Shown: positions 1 through 14,722, counted from the first letter of the stretch. The stretch: DNA of 64,000 nucleotides from Montifringilla adamsi (GCA_017590115.1 JAGGNK010012448.1:1837311-1901310), one strand, 5' to 3'. A program made the numbers and translations. Notes: generated by a model not told the origin, from the sequence alone.

Positions 1-2767
1 CCTTACATAACTTCTGTTCCTTACAATTCCCCTAAATTTTTTTTACCCAAACACAGACCTGCTACCAAATTTCCAAGTAGATATGTGATACTTGCTAACA
101 ATTTGAGACTGAAATTGTTTTCTATTCATTACCAAACCATTTTCTCTAGAACTCTTCTCAGAAATTTTCCCTGTCATGTGTATATCTGACTAACCACATG
201 CATCTTCTAAAGAGCAGCAATTATTCTTGTTTCATAACTTCTTGATACTTTTGAATTTGGATTATAATAAGACAATATACTTTATTCAGCAGATTTGTTT
301 TAATCTAATTACATAGGTGAATAAAAATTGCTGCATGCTGTTGCATCTAATGTAAGTTATCTATTATTCACACCACATTTACTTTTAATATTCATGCAGA
401 TTCCCTTTGACATAACCTACTGTGTCACAGTTAATCCAATAAAGATAAAATATAGCTCAGCAAAACACCAGTCGATTCCAGCATTCTGGTAATTATAAAA
501 GACTATTTCACACTGGTTCCTTCAATCAATGCATTTCCCCTTGGATGTGATAGTGTTACTCTTTGAAGCTTTCAATCCTCCCAGAGGATTCAGGGAAATA
601 TTCAGGCACTTTTTTAGTCTCTGGGTCTCCGCGGCAGTTCAAAGAGCACAACAAGCCATCACTGGTTTATCCTCAAAGGCTGACATTGTCTGTTTGATGT
701 ATGATGACTTAAAAAGTCATCTCTAGCAAAGCATGTTTTTGCTACCAGTCTATTGAATCAGCCATTTATCAGCTAATCTGTATGCAACAAGCATGCCTGC
801 AAACAGATCCAAGGATAGAACAGTCTCCTGCTGGACCTACTATTGATTTGATTTCCCTCTCTAATTTCATAGTGGTTTTGGCATCTAGTTATTGAAGCAA
901 CCTTTTATTTTATGAAATACGCATGTATGTATCATTCTACTAATTGTGACTTTGTGTGCAAGACCTGAGAGCTAAGATTTTGGAGTGATGCTGTTCTGGT
1001 GGGACTTGTCTTTTGCTTGATCCTTTGCGGTTCCTGACTGCCAGCTCTCATGAGACACACAAGTGTAGGTCTATGTGCTGTATATGTTTTGTTTTATAAA
1101 TTTTAACTGTAGAGCAGCCAAGGTTGAGGCAGAGATGTCCAAGAATGGGTGATTTTATACTTAAATCAACAGAAGCCTTTCTTTTTTTTGTTGTTCATTA
1201 ATTGAAAATAACTGGCTTTTGTCACTTGATGAGGGAGCATGAGCAATTTTTATGTATTCAATATTTTACTGTGTAGTACAACCTGGAAGAAACAAGCTCG
1301 TGCCAATTAAAATGATGTCCATGTTTTTCATTGGAGTATTCTGAGGTAGATCTTGCTAGAGCTGGGGAGGACACTCAAAATTTGTTCCATCACACAAAAC
1401 CAAACTTATCAACAATTATTTTACTTATCTAGATATCTTTTCTGATGCGTGGCTATTGGCCTCTTAAGACAGTCGTGGTAGTTGTGGCTCTGTCCTTCAC
1501 CACAGCTTCTAATGTTCCTTGCAGGTACAAGAAAGAGGAACAGCTGTGGGCTCTGTCTGCCTGTACCCAACCAGCAGTCTGATTCCTGAGGCAGATGTAA
1601 AAGTGGTGTCTTTCTCTCTGTTGCTGCATGTCTGGTGATGCCAGCAGGACATTTATAAACCTTTTAAGCCTGCTTGGATTTTCATTGTAGATATACTTTA
1701 CAATTCTTAATGTTTTATAAAAATGAGACTTGGTCTGTCTTTATTATATGTCATGCTTTTACATGAAACATCTGGGATTTTGAATGACATTAAAAACTAT
1801 GGTGAGGAGTGCAAACATTAACTTCTTTCCTTGCTTGCTTTTAACATCACATGGTTCCCTCCTGATAATTTTCTTCACATGAATTGAAAATCTTTGCTCT
1901 TAAGCCATCAGTTTTGCCAAATCTGTTACTGCTTCCACTATGAATCCATCTGGAGCGCTAATCCTTTTGCCTACAAAATTGCCTGAGAGCGTGGCTCTGA
2001 AGTGTGTTATTGTTTGTACAGAAGGTGGGAAAACATTATCTGGAACAACAAAAACCACTTTTGGAGAGTGCCAGTGCTAAAGAACTGCATCAAGAAGAAA
2101 ATACCTGAACAATTAATGCCAATAAGATATCACACACCACATGCTTGATCGTGAATGCCAGACTGGGTCATTTGACATAGAAGGTGGACTAAACAAGATT
2201 TTTTTGTTTGTTTGTTTTGTTTTTTTTTTTTTCCTTCTCAATTTCTGGGTTTGATAACTTTTTTGTTTTCTATTTTTATTGTGTTTACACTTATCTATTT
2301 GACAAACATCAGAGACAAAAATATAAAGTTATTCAGTGATATTCAGGAGATTCTGGCTTCAAAAACCAGCCATTTAGGCAACTGGGGCTACTAAGATGGC
2401 TTTTGTAATGCTTTATGAAATGCAGTCTTTGCTGCTCAGGAGGATTGAACCACCAACATCATTGCAAGTACATAAGCCATTTACAAATATCCCGTATGGA
2501 CTGCTTTAGATTAGAGATGAGGAATTACAGTAAATAACTGAGATTTCTGAACTAGCAGTCTGGGGTTATGGATAATAGAACTGGATGTCTATACTATCTC
2601 CTATCATCTGTGAGGTTTAGGGAGAAGATTTGCCATGTATAATAATATACATAGAATACATTTTAAAGCTTTTCTGCATCTAGTTAAAAACATGCTCCAG
2701 CTGTCAAACATTTCACTATATGTAGTCTTTCTCAGGAAAAAACTAAGAACTGCAAAGAAGCTCCTCC
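1..2767. other. Unique AT-rich DNA, no gene seen
   Basis: I see no recognisable exon, RNA gene or transposable element here. Open frames are 65 codons or shorter and look like chance. A short T-rich run lies near 2200-2232. The stretch fits intergenic or intronic vertebrate sequence. Confidence 0.5.
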
Positions 2768-2897
2768 GTGAGATTAGCTCAGCTGGTTAGAAGATGGTGC
2801 TAATGACACCAAGTGGATTCTATTCACACTCTCACTTAAGAGTTGGAGACTTGATGACCCTTGTGGGTCCCTTCCAACTCAAAATATTCTGTGATTC
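2768..2897 (+). mobile_element. TguSINE1-like SINE (tRNA-Ile head, CR1 tail)
   Basis: The left part reads like a tRNA-Ile gene. A box-A-like TTAGCTCAGCTGG lies near 2774, followed by TTAGAAGATGGTGCTAATGA, which resembles the D-arm and anticodon arm with an AAT anticodon. The B box is decayed. The right part matches the 3' end of avian CR1: TTGGAGACTTGATGACCCTT, then GGTCCCTTCCAACTC, ending in ATTCTGTGATTC. A tRNA-Ile head joined to a CR1 tail is the known design of TguSINE1, moved by CR1 reverse transcriptase. The copy is diverged and is not a functional tRNA. Its plus-strand orientation follows from the head-to-tail order. The exact left edge is uncertain by a few bases. Confidence 0.8.
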
Positions 2898-5800
2898 CTC
2901 CTCCCTCTCCTACCACCCCACTTCCTGTCCTTCACTGAGGGACAAGCAACTGCCAAATTCATCACCTGCTGACACTTCTCCCAAGTCTGATCCAGAGGTA
3001 CTGCTCTGGGCTACTGCTTGTTTCTGGAGCTCATGCATTACAGGGTTCATCATTCATTCTAGAAGATGTACCTCCAAAAGCTGGTGCGGCATGGGAGGGT
3101 AAAGTGCATGTGTAGAAAAGCAGGAGACAACTGGAAGCAGAACACAGGGTAGCTTGAAGTGTACTGGCTTAACTGGCTGGATGTCAGGGATTGGATCTTA
3201 GAATGGGTAGATATAATTGCATAAATAGCAAAAAAACTCCCAAACCCAGACAGGTGAAAAAATCCCATACTTCTGTTTGTTTTTCATATAGCTTGGTTAC
3301 AGCCAACACATCATAGATGTCTTTTAAGGAATTTTTGGTATAACTTAAGTTTACTTTTTGAATATTAAGAGTTGCATCAAATAATATCTTCCTTATATTT
3401 TTCTGTTATACTGTTTCTAGTTACTTAAAACAGAAACATATTTTCATGCATACTAACTAAATATTAAACTTCTACCTAATACAATAAATATTTATGGACA
3501 TCTACTTTATACAAATTTTGTTTCTTCCATTGGTCCTAGAATTACACAACTTTTAGAATTAAATTTAAAATAAGATGGCAGAAAATCTTTTTTAATCCCT
3601 CCTTCCTACTGGTATAAAGATAAAAGTGCACATCCTAACTTTACAAAGATTTTTATCAGCTCCTGAAGTTTCTGCAAAAGCTTGTTGCTGACCAGAAACT
3701 AGGTCATGCAATTGTTCCTCAATAAAGATTCACTTTTGATGTATCTCAGCAGCAGCCTTTCTGTTTTGGGAGTCCTGCAGTTTGAGGTCTTTACAATTTG
3801 AGCTTCAGGCCACAGATATTTCTTTTTCTTTACTGAAATTCTTCCATCTCACTTCTATTTTGTAATTGATGTGTTTAATCCATACCATGAGGTCATTCTC
3901 TGTTGTTTATTTATTTAAATCTATTTTCAGATGGATTCTCCTTAAGTTAAGAACTATGTTTACAATTACTTCTGCCAAGTTAACACCTGAGATTTATTAT
4001 GTATTACAAGAGGGGAGCTGTTGCTGCTGGGAGTGGAGGTTTGAGACAAAGTTTATCAGAGGAGGCCTCCCGTTGAGTGATGAGATGCTGAAAGGACCCC
4101 CTTCCTTTCCAAACTCCTTCTCAGAGCTGTTGGGTGCAGCTGGATCCAATCCTAGCCTCAGAATTTCAATGGTTTAAGAAATTATAAAGCTGTGATTGAA
4201 CCTTTGTACAACTTTGGCCTGTATAATTAATAATGGAAAATCAGATATATTTCTGTAAAAATAAATTATTTATTATGATAAATGATTAGCCAAAAGTATC
4301 TTGATCAGAATTATTTACTATACAGCTTAGAAGTTAAAATGGCTAGGATAGGACATTGAAGCCATCATGTTAAAGCAATTATATTAAAGCTAGCAAAAGC
4401 AAACAATTATTAAAGCAGAGACTGATGTAATTCACCCATACCAACAATCGTGAGCAAAATCTCTTTCACTCTGCCGTGAGGAGTAACACTGAGGAGCATG
4501 CCCATCCAAAGGAGAAATCTTCATACAGACTCCAAGAAGGGGCATGTTGGAAGAACCTAACTGTACAGAAGTGGAACTTGACTTTTACAGTATAAAGTGA
4601 TTGTTAGTCATATGTCTTCTGGTCAGCAGAGCATTTTTTTGATAAGGATTTACCATATCTGTTACATCTTTGTCTCACTATCAGCATGTTAGCTTTGGGG
4701 ATGATGAGCCAGACTGGTTTTAGAATAATTCAATACCAAACTCAGCATGACAGCCCCCTCTCAGTGCACCACTTAGAGGCTTGCAAACAGGGCTTTGACT
4801 GAGTTGTTTGACCACATCCCAGGGTAGAACATTCTGCTATAGGATCACTAAACATTAATATGATCAGGCAACAGGTGGTGACAAACAGCCATAAAATCCA
4901 GTTCAAACTGATAACCATGTGATAACCATGAGCATTTTTATGCACCTAATTTGTGAAGTAGCCATTCTTTTTTCAAACTTTCTATTACTAAGAGGGAAGG
5001 AAATATTTTTTTATTTTGTTCTGGTGGCTGCTTAAATTGACTGTCTTAGTAAATACAGAGTGATCAGAAACCTCTTAATATGGATATGAAATATGAATCA
5101 ATGAAAGAAAATGTCACTAAGTTACCTTGAGATAAACTTAATGATAGGATCCCCTTGATTTTAAGAATAATACATGCATACAACACACACAAACACAACG
5201 AAATTATTTCTGAATAAGTCTTTTTACTTCAATGCAAATAATCAATTAATCACTTTTTGAGGGCTCCCATCTAATAAAGCTCCTGTTCAAATCACTCAAT
5301 CATAAATACATCAACACTTGGCTAACACTGTCTTTCTTAACATCTTTAAATACATAAGCTGTTATAAATCCACAATTATTTCTTTTGTTAAAGGTCAAAT
5401 ATTTTTTTTTTCTGTCTATTGTTTTGAGATTAGGAATTTAAGCTTTGAATCACAGCTACCTCACTGCTCTTTTAGCATGGTTAAGGAAAAGAAAACACAG
5501 TTGAACACACTTATACATCAACAGAAATATTTTAGTAAGCTGTATGCCTATTTCACTAAAGTATAAGCTGTTCAACATCTTGCAAGAGCCATAATAAATT
5601 TGCAGTTGACTATGAATGTGTATAAGACCTACTTCATATTATCGCTGAAGCAAGAACATAAACTGTTATCTACCCACTGATTTTATTCAAATTCAATATT
5701 AAGACCTACTTTGGTAAAACTAGAGAAAATCTCAGCAGAGTGACTGCTGGGATGATTATTTTGTGTGTTCAGATGAAAAATATCTCCACGCCTGTAGAAA

Positions 5801-8800
5801 CATTATAGTCCTTGTACCCTAAGAATTGAGAATATATTGTATTTCTTCCTCCTGATTTGGAAAAATAGACAAAATTCTGTTGTCTTCTGCAGTTAATTGG
5901 TTAAGATAAATTCTGGAACTCTTTTTGTGCTGAAACTTAGTGTGGGGCCAGCTGTAGACATGAAGCATTCCAGAGACTACTTTGTGGCCCAGGTTTCTGG
6001 GGAATCTTGTCTGCCTCGATCTGCATTGCTCAGGATGGTCGTGTTCTGTGACCTCAAACTCTGAGTAGGAAGAGTGCTTCTGAGAGCTAGCAAAAGCTAA
6101 GGGTACTGCTGTAGGCAAACACAGTACTGGACACAAAGAATTGGATCCTGCCATGGGCAAAAGGTGTGTACAGAAAGAGTCCTTTCAAGCCACAGTTTAA
6201 GCAGTTATTTCTGTATCTAAGCTTACAAAGGAAATCTGCCTACTGAGGGCAGGATCCATATCTATGACTGCTTGTGGAATTAGAAATGTAACCCCTGTAT
6301 TTTGATGATTCTACAAATTCATGAGGTTATGTTACTACCATTTGGTAAACAGAAGAAATAATATGCTTCTTTAAGACTTCAAAATAATGAGGTAAAACTT
6401 AATGGAGAATGAGAAAAAAAAAAAAAAAAAGAGGGGGATTAAGGAGACCTTCTGTTTTTATGACAAAGATGTAGTCTCATTAAGTTATATTTTTATTATT
6501 GAGAACTTGGGTATTTGAAAATGTTGTCATCCTTCCAAGGTAAGGAAAAGAGAATTACCTCAAATGTCACCTGTGTTGTATGATTGCTTTTTAAAGATGT
6601 CTGATTGAGAGCAACAGTGAACTGATCCCAGCTAGCAGGGGAAACTCCACCCAATCTCGGTCTCATTCTCTGCAGGAAGATATGCCTGAAAATAGGAAGA
6701 GCAAAACCTAAAAAACTCACATCACATCTTGTGAGTCAAGATAAAGACTGTTTAGGAAGTGAAGCAAAGCTGCACATGAAAGCAAAGCAAAATAAGGAAT
6801 TCATTCACTACTTGCCATGGCCAGAGAGATGCTTAGCTGCCTCCTGGAAAGCCAGGCCTCAGTACATGTAACAAGTATTTGGGAAGAAAAATGCTGTAAC
6901 CCAAAGGGCATATTTCACTCTTCCTCCTTTCCCTGAGTTTTTACTGCTGAGCACGTATGGTGTGGGATATCCCTTTTGTCTGCTGAGTTTATCTCTCTCA
7001 GCTGTGTCCTCACCCAATTTCTTGTGCAGCTCCAGCCTAATCCCTTCAGGCAAGAGCTGGAAAATGAAAATTCCTTGGTGCTGTGAAAAAACTGTCCAGC
7101 TGTACCTAAAACACTGGTGTATTATCAACTCCAGCTGGGAAGAAATGCTGAAATTATAGTTATGGTAATACCGTGTGCTGAGAACATAGCAGAATCTAGC
7201 AGTTTTGGATAGAGTGAGGTAAAATATTGCATGAGCTAAATGACGTATGCTAAATTAAGCATACAAATTCAGTTTGATGGGAGGGAGGGTTTTTGTCATG
7301 TGGCTTCCATCTGTAAATTAAGGTTGAAAGGAAAGGAAGGAGAAGGAAAAGGTTTTGTGTGTTAGAGACTGTAAAAATAATACAGGGGGAAGGTCAGCAA
7401 CTAGCCGATTCTGCATCTTAATAGCAAAGTCATGAAAATCTTGTTCACTTGAAGTAATGGCAAGCACTTAAGTGTGCTAACAATATAGGAGAACTAACTT
7501 GCACCATGTACTGTAGCTTCTTAGTAAGGTTAACAAACTACATTAACCATTCACTCATCTGTAGTCATAATTAATCACTCCTTGAAAATTACATTGTATA
7601 ATAAATGAGGACAGACATGATTCATTAAAACTTCTAATTAATTCTATTTAATACTATTTCATAGCTCATTGGTAAGTGCTGAGAGAAGGATTATGCTATA
7701 GGATACTTGATGCATTACTGACAAAGAAGTAAATAGGGCAAACATAATGCAGTAAGAATATTTGCCAATGTAAATACCAGTTGTTTATCTCTAGAGGTGG
7801 TGAATCTATACTTTGTGTCAGTCAACGTTTTCACTGCCAATTTAGATTTCCATGGACCTATGACCCAGCTGTAGAAATGAATCATAGGCTCAAATCTTTA
7901 TCCTCTTCAGAGCAATTATACTGCCTCCTTCCCTCTCAAATCCTCTAGGAAAAGAAGTTTAATAGCATTTTACTCATGGTGCAACCAATCTCTTTACTGT
8001 ATCATAAACATTCCAATATAACATTTTCAACTAAATGATAAAAATTTAGTAGTTAATATACAGAGGTGACAAATGTTCTACTTAAGTGCTTCAAAAGGTC
8101 AAAATAGTGATGAAGCACAGCTGTGAAATCAATTTTTGTAAGAGCTCAATTCTGCCTATATCCTTACTTTTCACTTATTTCAAGAATACAAAATTCCATC
8201 ATAGAGTAGCAGTAGGGTTCCACCATGGCTTTGCTCTGGTGTTTTCAAGAAACATGGTGTTGTTACCATTTTAAAAAAATGGGCCCTTGTCATCAGTTCG
8301 GGCCTCATGAGTAAAATGGCAGTGTCCTTTTGCCTGTGAGAACACCAGTTCTTTTTACCATCACTGGATGGAAATAAGACAGCAGGTTTCCGAAAGATTT
8401 TCTGAGCAAGTTCAAATATGTCGATATAAGTTACAATAAGAAGAGAAGAAAAATGTGTGTGAGTGAGTTGCTGCATGAAATCTTTCCATCCCAACTTTCC
8501 TGACAGTGCCTTATTAAACCTCAGTTGGTCCTGGGGGAAAAGCTCTCTAGCTTTACTATTGGGAGTAAACATGTAGCTTTAGTCTTTATTCAAAGGGTCT
8601 TCAGAAAACTTCTTTTCAGTAATTTCATGTACTTTGCTATGGTTTTTTAGACATATCTCCTTTTTTTTTTTTTTCATTTTTACCAGTTTCAGGAGACTGA
8701 AGCAATTAGGAAATTCAAAGCACTTAAATTAGTTGTCTCAAAATGTCAAAATTAATTTCCTAATTAAGGCTTTATTTCACAATTGCTACAAAGTTTAACT

Positions 8801-9040
8801 TCTGTGGCAACACTTCTATAAAAATGTTTTTTTTTAAAGCTTACATCTACATAGTACCACAAAAATGGTATGTGGCAAATGGCAAAATATTAAGAAGAAA
8901 AATTTGGTTAATTTGAACAACCTGTCTGTTTAGCCAAATGTCAAACTAGTAAAAAACGTCCCAATAAACTAGAAAATAAATTGAATTGCATTTGAACCGT
9001 TAAACTATTTTTCTTCAGGGAAAAACCCCATGCCAAATAA

Positions 9041-9099
9041 ATAAAAAAACCCAAAACCAAAAACCAAAATACCACCCCCAAGCCCAACCAAGTCCCCAA
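9041..9099. repeat. A/C-rich low-complexity tract
   Basis: The plus strand is almost pure A and C here, with irregular AAAACC-type units grading into CCCAACC. No regular period is kept. Similar tracts occur at 29.3 and 54.5-54.7 kb. Confidence 0.8.
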
Positions 9100-10653
9100 C
9101 TAAGCCTAGTTCTCAGATACCAGCCATCAATTCTTGCAAGAGCCTCCATCTTAAATCGATCTAGTGGCAAATTAACTACCAACTACCAAAATTTTCCACT
9201 CTTTCAGCAAAGAGATTGGCTTGTGTGGTGCAGGCTTGAGACTGTGCTTACTGTAATTATTGTTAAGTGCCTACTAGGTACTTTGAGCATGGATCAATGA
9301 AAAGTGCTCAAGAAATTTTAGAAATTAATTCTATAAGCTGAAATAGTTTATAATTACAATGATTTATTGCTAAGAATTTATTCATATGATGTATTTATGA
9401 TGTATTTTACATTATTGATTGTTTGGTCTCCAGAAATGAAAACATTTTAAAGACTCTAGAAAGTGTTGACAAGCTTTCAATCTTTTTGTAGAGATAATTA
9501 TGCACAACCGGACTGTAGTAGACCTGGAAGTCTGAAAACTCTCCACTTTGAAGAACTCTGTTAGCTGATACATCTGCAAAAATGGAAGGGCTCCCAGCCA
9601 ACAGTGCCAGTAATTAAAAGAACCATGATAGTCCAGTATTATCTCTATAGTTGTCTTCATGCTATTTACAAATTTAACTTTGGTTTATACACTAGAATTA
9701 AGAACTAAGACACATGATGCTGCAGATTCACATTGCTTCTGCTTTATGACAAATATTTTATAACTGTGTTAAACAGTATGAAAATTGCAGTAGTCCACTG
9801 AAAAATGATAGGACAAAAAGTTTGGATTTTGTTAGCATTTTTAAATTGTATTGTATGGATTTATCTTATTGTATCTGATTGCCTTCACCTTACTGCTTGC
9901 AACTATGCCTGACTGCTCTTAAGAGAATACAAACTTAGTTTAGTAAGTATGAAACATATGGATGAAAATTGCTGATCTAACAAAATAAAGAAGCACCAGC
10001 TCTGCAAGGCATTGTATATACTTGCTTTGACTTCAAGATTCCTCATAGAACACAGAAAGATTTTTGGCCTTCAAACCTTTTTTCCAGATATATGTCTCTC
10101 CCTCTTACAATAAAAGTCTGATAAAATTTATTATTGCAAAAGGAGACCTAAAATATAAAATATGAAATCATTTACTTGAATAACAAGTGGGATAAAGGGT
10201 GCATTAATTACACACATTATCAGGCAGCGTATTTCATGCTATGCATTTACATAACATGAAAATAAATAACAGAAGAAACATAAACCATAGGATTTTACTT
10301 TTTCCATATATTTATTAATTTAATGTCAGGAACTAGAGAATATGTCCATTTCTTGAAGACATGGATTTTGATTAATTAAATATATCATCCACCGTAGCTC
10401 TGGAGGAATTCAGTCTTCAGTTAGAAATTTGGTCTTGCATAACTTACTGCTGTGAGCAGAAGACATTATTCCATTCTGCTTGGGTGCAGTCACACAGGGA
10501 GTTAGGTCAGGGAACAGCTCCAGATGAAACTTAATTCTAGGAAAAAAACTCTTTGTTGTCAGCCAGACCTCACCTCTGGAGTGGTCTGTTGTACAGCTAG
10601 CCGAACTGCTAGTGAAGGTGCAATAGAGAAGTGAAAAAGAAAGGCCTTGTAGA

Positions 10654-10680
10654 AGAAATAGTGTTGTGCACACTATTTCT
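10654..10680. repeat. Perfect 11-bp inverted repeat (hairpin)
   Basis: The arm AGAAATAGTGT at 10654-10664 is matched by its exact reverse complement at 10670-10680, with a 5-nt loop TGTGC. No transposon or microRNA-length stem surrounds it, so it is reported as structure only. Confidence 0.7.
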
Positions 10681-12194
10681 ACTGCTCTCAGTAAGACTCG
10701 TGTTATATTAATTTGGAATAGAGATCAGAGATGAAGGCTTACATCTTGAAAGGTGTTTATCTGTCTGTCAGCACATCAGCTTTCCAAGAGCTTTGACTTT
10801 GGGAATTAGCTCAGGGTGAATCAGACTCTGGTAAGACATCTAAATTCCGAGACTTACATCTGTTTAATCTACCAGAGAGGTAGATTTGTAATTGGTCACT
10901 AAAGACTTTTTTCTCCCAGACTGAATTTAACAATTTCAATGTTGAACATTTTTTTTACACTAAGTTACTTTAATTCCCATGATACTTCTCCTGGGTCCTT
11001 GGGCAATAAAAAGCATAAAAAAGTTTCAAAGCATTAGATACCTTGAAAATAGAACTCTGGGAAATGTAGACTCAGTTTAGTTGAGATCACTTTTTTTTTT
11101 TTTTTTTCCCCAGGAAGGAAAATAGCATCATATTCACTCTGTAAGAAGTATCCACATTGTATTGTGCATTCTTTCCAGCAAACAGACTGAAAAGAGCAGG
11201 CACTGGGTGCTTTTGCAGGGGAAAACTCTCTTCTTTTAGAGGAAATTTTACATTGTTTTGGATTGTATGAGAACAACTGATAGGATAGTATGAGAGGAGA
11301 GACACCATGGACTATCAGCTTTTATAGATGACATTTCTGGTAACTTAGGGTCCCATCAGGTTTAAACAAAAAAACATAGATTTCTTAAAAAATAATGAAA
11401 TCTCTCTTTTGTTATTTAGTCATTTTTCCTGTTACATTAATTTTGTGTTCCATTCTATCCTTTGTCCACTTATATTAGGGGAAAAAGACATGCCACTGAG
11501 TGTTAAGGTCTCTAGAGGAAATGTAGGAAAAATATTTGGATGTCTCAAATTCTAGGAAAAGGTCCACTTCCACATTTAAATTATGCAAATATTTATGAAA
11601 TTTTAGTACTTGCTCTTGGCCACTGTTCTGTCCTTTGAAAATGAAGACTGAGGAAAACAAATCGAAGAATAAGGAATGCAAATAGAAATTATCTGCACAT
11701 AATAATTCTTAAGTCAGATCAAGATACAGAAATTTACAATTGACTTTGCACCAAAAACCTGTATTTTATGCTATATCTGATAACAATAGAAGCAAAATTA
11801 TTCAGCTATTTAAGGTAAAACTTACTGCTTAGTAATGCTATGAAAGACTGACAAAACAGCTTTGCCTGTACACACAAGAAGATTTTGAGGATATTTATGA
11901 TGATATCAGATGTTTTCTGTAGGATACCATCTGCAGTTAGCCACTTAATTAAGGAAAATGACTTGTCTGATAATATAAATCCTGTTAATGATGACCAAAT
12001 AATGACAAAAATCACAAGGGATTATACTGAGTAATGATTATACAAAAATTGTAATAGAGTTTTCATAGCAGGCATGCAGACTTCATCTGCAGCCACATTC
12101 TGAAAAGAAGCATTCCTTGCCTCTCCTTGCTTCCAGCTTCATTTCTGTGTCAGTGCCTGGGACTTGCACCCCTCGATGGTGGTTTAGAAGGGAG

Positions 12195-12341
12195 GCTCAT
12201 ATTTGGAGAGTTTGAAGCATGTACACGTTGTGCTTAGGAACACGGCTCGGTGGTGGAGTTGGCAGTGTTAGGTTTATGGTTGGACTCAACGATCTCAAAG
12301 GCCTTTTCCAACCTAATGGATTCTGTGATTCTGTGAACTTG
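12195..12341 (+). mobile_element. CR1 LINE 3' fragment
   Basis: This is the last ~150 bp of an avian CR1 3' UTR. GTGCTTAGGAACACGG is followed by GTTGGACTCAACGATCTCAA, then CTTTTCCAACCTAATGGA, ending in ATTCTGTGATTCTGTGA. The short length reflects the usual 5' truncation of target-primed insertion. The left edge is approximate. It is noncoding. Confidence 0.88.
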
Positions 12342-14683
12342 TCTAGATAGTGCAGCAACATTTTCACTAGGTATATTAACACCTGTTATTAAATGGAACT
12401 GTAGTTTTGGTTTTCCATACCATCTCCACATCCTGCTTGTTAGAGATTTTAGAGTTGGAGATTTTAGATGTTAGAGTCCTGTCTTTGCCAGGACTGTTCC
12501 CATGCTTTGGCTCTGGGATGATTTAGGTGTACACGCTGTGTCATCTATGGACACAGGCTTTGCTATGGCTCTGAACTACCACATCAATAGCTATCATTTT
12601 GATTTCTTCATGGTATGCTCTCTTCTGAGTGTAAGGCTTGTGAGAATTACACGCCCATTACTTCATTGTGTTGTGGTATATTGTCTGAGATTATGTCCTG
12701 TCATGCATTTGTATTCTGCACTATAAGAAGGAGGTACGGATAGCAAGTCATCTAAATACTCTGCTCACAAACATTAGTTTGCTGAACATACAGAAGTAAT
12801 AGAATGACACTCCCACTCAGTAGAGTCCTGGAGGCCATCATGATGCCCTGTTGGAAAGCTCAGTTCCCAGTGAGAAGGTAAGGATTGATTTCCAGCATGA
12901 GCAACAGGAGGAAATTTTTGTGGATTTTCTTCTTCCTTTAGTTTATTGGAGTAAGAGAAAGGTCTTAGATGATAGTGCTTGGGCTGGTAGGAGAGAAGGG
13001 GAAAATATATAAATAGGGAGGAAATCTACAAAGGTTTAGCTTTTAGAAGTATATTGAAAGCCTTGGTCTGAGCTATAAGAAAATCTATAGAGTCCTCACA
13101 ACTGAGCCATTTCACAAACTTTTCAAAGAAATAGATTTGAGTCTCTGCCTCCTTGGCTCACAGGAACAATGTACTTCTGGGAATAACATCAGTAACACTT
13201 CCTGGGGGCTTTCTAAACTCTCTGCCATCCATCATGGCTGAATATTAAAATGGACTACCATGTCTTGACTTCCAGTGTAGGTTGCTGGACACCTTCTGAA
13301 AATACAGAATGTTCCTGTCAGGTTGAACATCTGAAATTAAAGCACGTAAAATTAAAGCATGAAATTACAGCAACAATAGTTGCTGCAAGATCTTGACCTT
13401 TTTGTCCTAAATGACTAAGTTTCACACACATTTCTTGGCAGGCTAGATATTTTGTTTAAATTGAGGATTAACGGGATGTTAGATTTTCATATTGTTGAAT
13501 TACTCATCTTCTGCAGGTCACTAATGTTTGAATGCTTTTCTGCTGGTACAAATCAGACCACATAGAAACACTTCGGCACAAATGTGTCACCTCACATCAT
13601 ATATCTAGTTATTTTCTCTAAAACTCTTTTTTTGTCTCATCAGAACCCCTTTTCCACCTACTATAAACTGAACTTTTGAATTCAAAATGCAGAAATGGAT
13701 TTAAATGAGAGAAAATCAGGACAGTCAGATTGTCATCCAGTAGTGTTTCTCATTAAGAGACCAAGTTAGACACATTCATAAAAAAGTACAATTGCTCTTT
13801 CTTTCGCTCTTTTTATTCCTTCTACTACTGATGCTTCACAGAGAGTGAGATGAATGAATCAGGGCATAGAAGATAGCTTTCACAGGTTGTCTCAGGGAGC
13901 AAATATGTACAACAGTGGAAATACTCGTGATTGCTTTCCATTTTTTTCCCCTGCAGATACTGGTTTCTCCTATTGCTTTCTGTAAAGCTTAAAACAGCAT
14001 CAATTTTTAAGGACATGAAAGTGCTTTTCTATCTAAAATCAAATAAAAAAAAGCATCATTTTCATTCCAGTATTAGGTGTGTTTACTTCTTGAAGTATGC
14101 TGGATATATAGACATCCACAAAACATAGTAAAATAAAAAGGTGGGGGGAGTGAGAAAATCTAAGTGGTGAAAATGAATAATTGCTTGGCAGCAAGTCTGC
14201 AGGGAGAGAGCTGACACTGTAACAACACATATTTCCTAAATAATGAGAGAAGTCTCAGTGCTGTGCACTCACTGCCTATTGGGTCAGAAATTTCACATTA
14301 GTGGATTCATCAGTGCAGATAGGTGTCATAAGGACATTCTTTCCTGAAGTAAACATGCCTTTTTCATCACTGAACTCTCATCTCTTAGTTTGGATAATGG
14401 GTACAGAGTAAAATCTTATGAAATCTATTAGAGCGATACCTGGAATTTGGAGCACTTCTGCCACGATTTTACTAGTTTGTTTATTCACAGAAGAAGGAAA
14501 TTACATAAACAGATATATCTATAGGCATGAGTAAAGCTCATACATACAATTCCACTTAGACTAGACAAAAGTCTGTGCTTGTGTTGTTAATAATGGACGG
14601 CTTTTTGTCAGAAGGTAGCAACATATGACTTTTCCAGATCTATCTTGTCTATCTTGCCTAGACTACCTTTATGAAGGTGGGGG

Positions 14684-14722
14684 TTTTTTGTTTTGTTTCG
14701 TTTTGCTTTGTTTTGTTTTGTT
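14684..14722. repeat. (TTTTG)n-like low-complexity tract
   Basis: Irregular TTTTG/TTTTC units on the plus strand, a simple repeat and possibly the relic of an A-rich tail on the minus strand. Confidence 0.75.

Larger units (their letters stand above)
2898..12194. other. Unique AT-rich DNA, no gene seen
   Basis: About 9.3 kb with no recognisable exon or dispersed repeat. It holds only simple features: an A17 run near 6414-6430, an A/C-rich tract at 9041-9099, an 11-bp hairpin at 10654-10680 and a T-run near 11091-11107. The longest open frames (130 codons at 8180-8572 minus, 113 codons at 5819-6160 minus) resemble no protein I know and lack convincing splice context. Confidence 0.45.

Noticed and set aside
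2768..2840. tRNA-Ile gene
   Set aside because: The head is tRNA-like but the acceptor stem and B box are decayed, and a CR1 tail follows directly, so it is a SINE.
13936..13956. Splice acceptor of an exon starting near 13956
   Set aside because: The pyrimidine tract and CAG are good, but no donor or sustained frame with conservation-like character follows.
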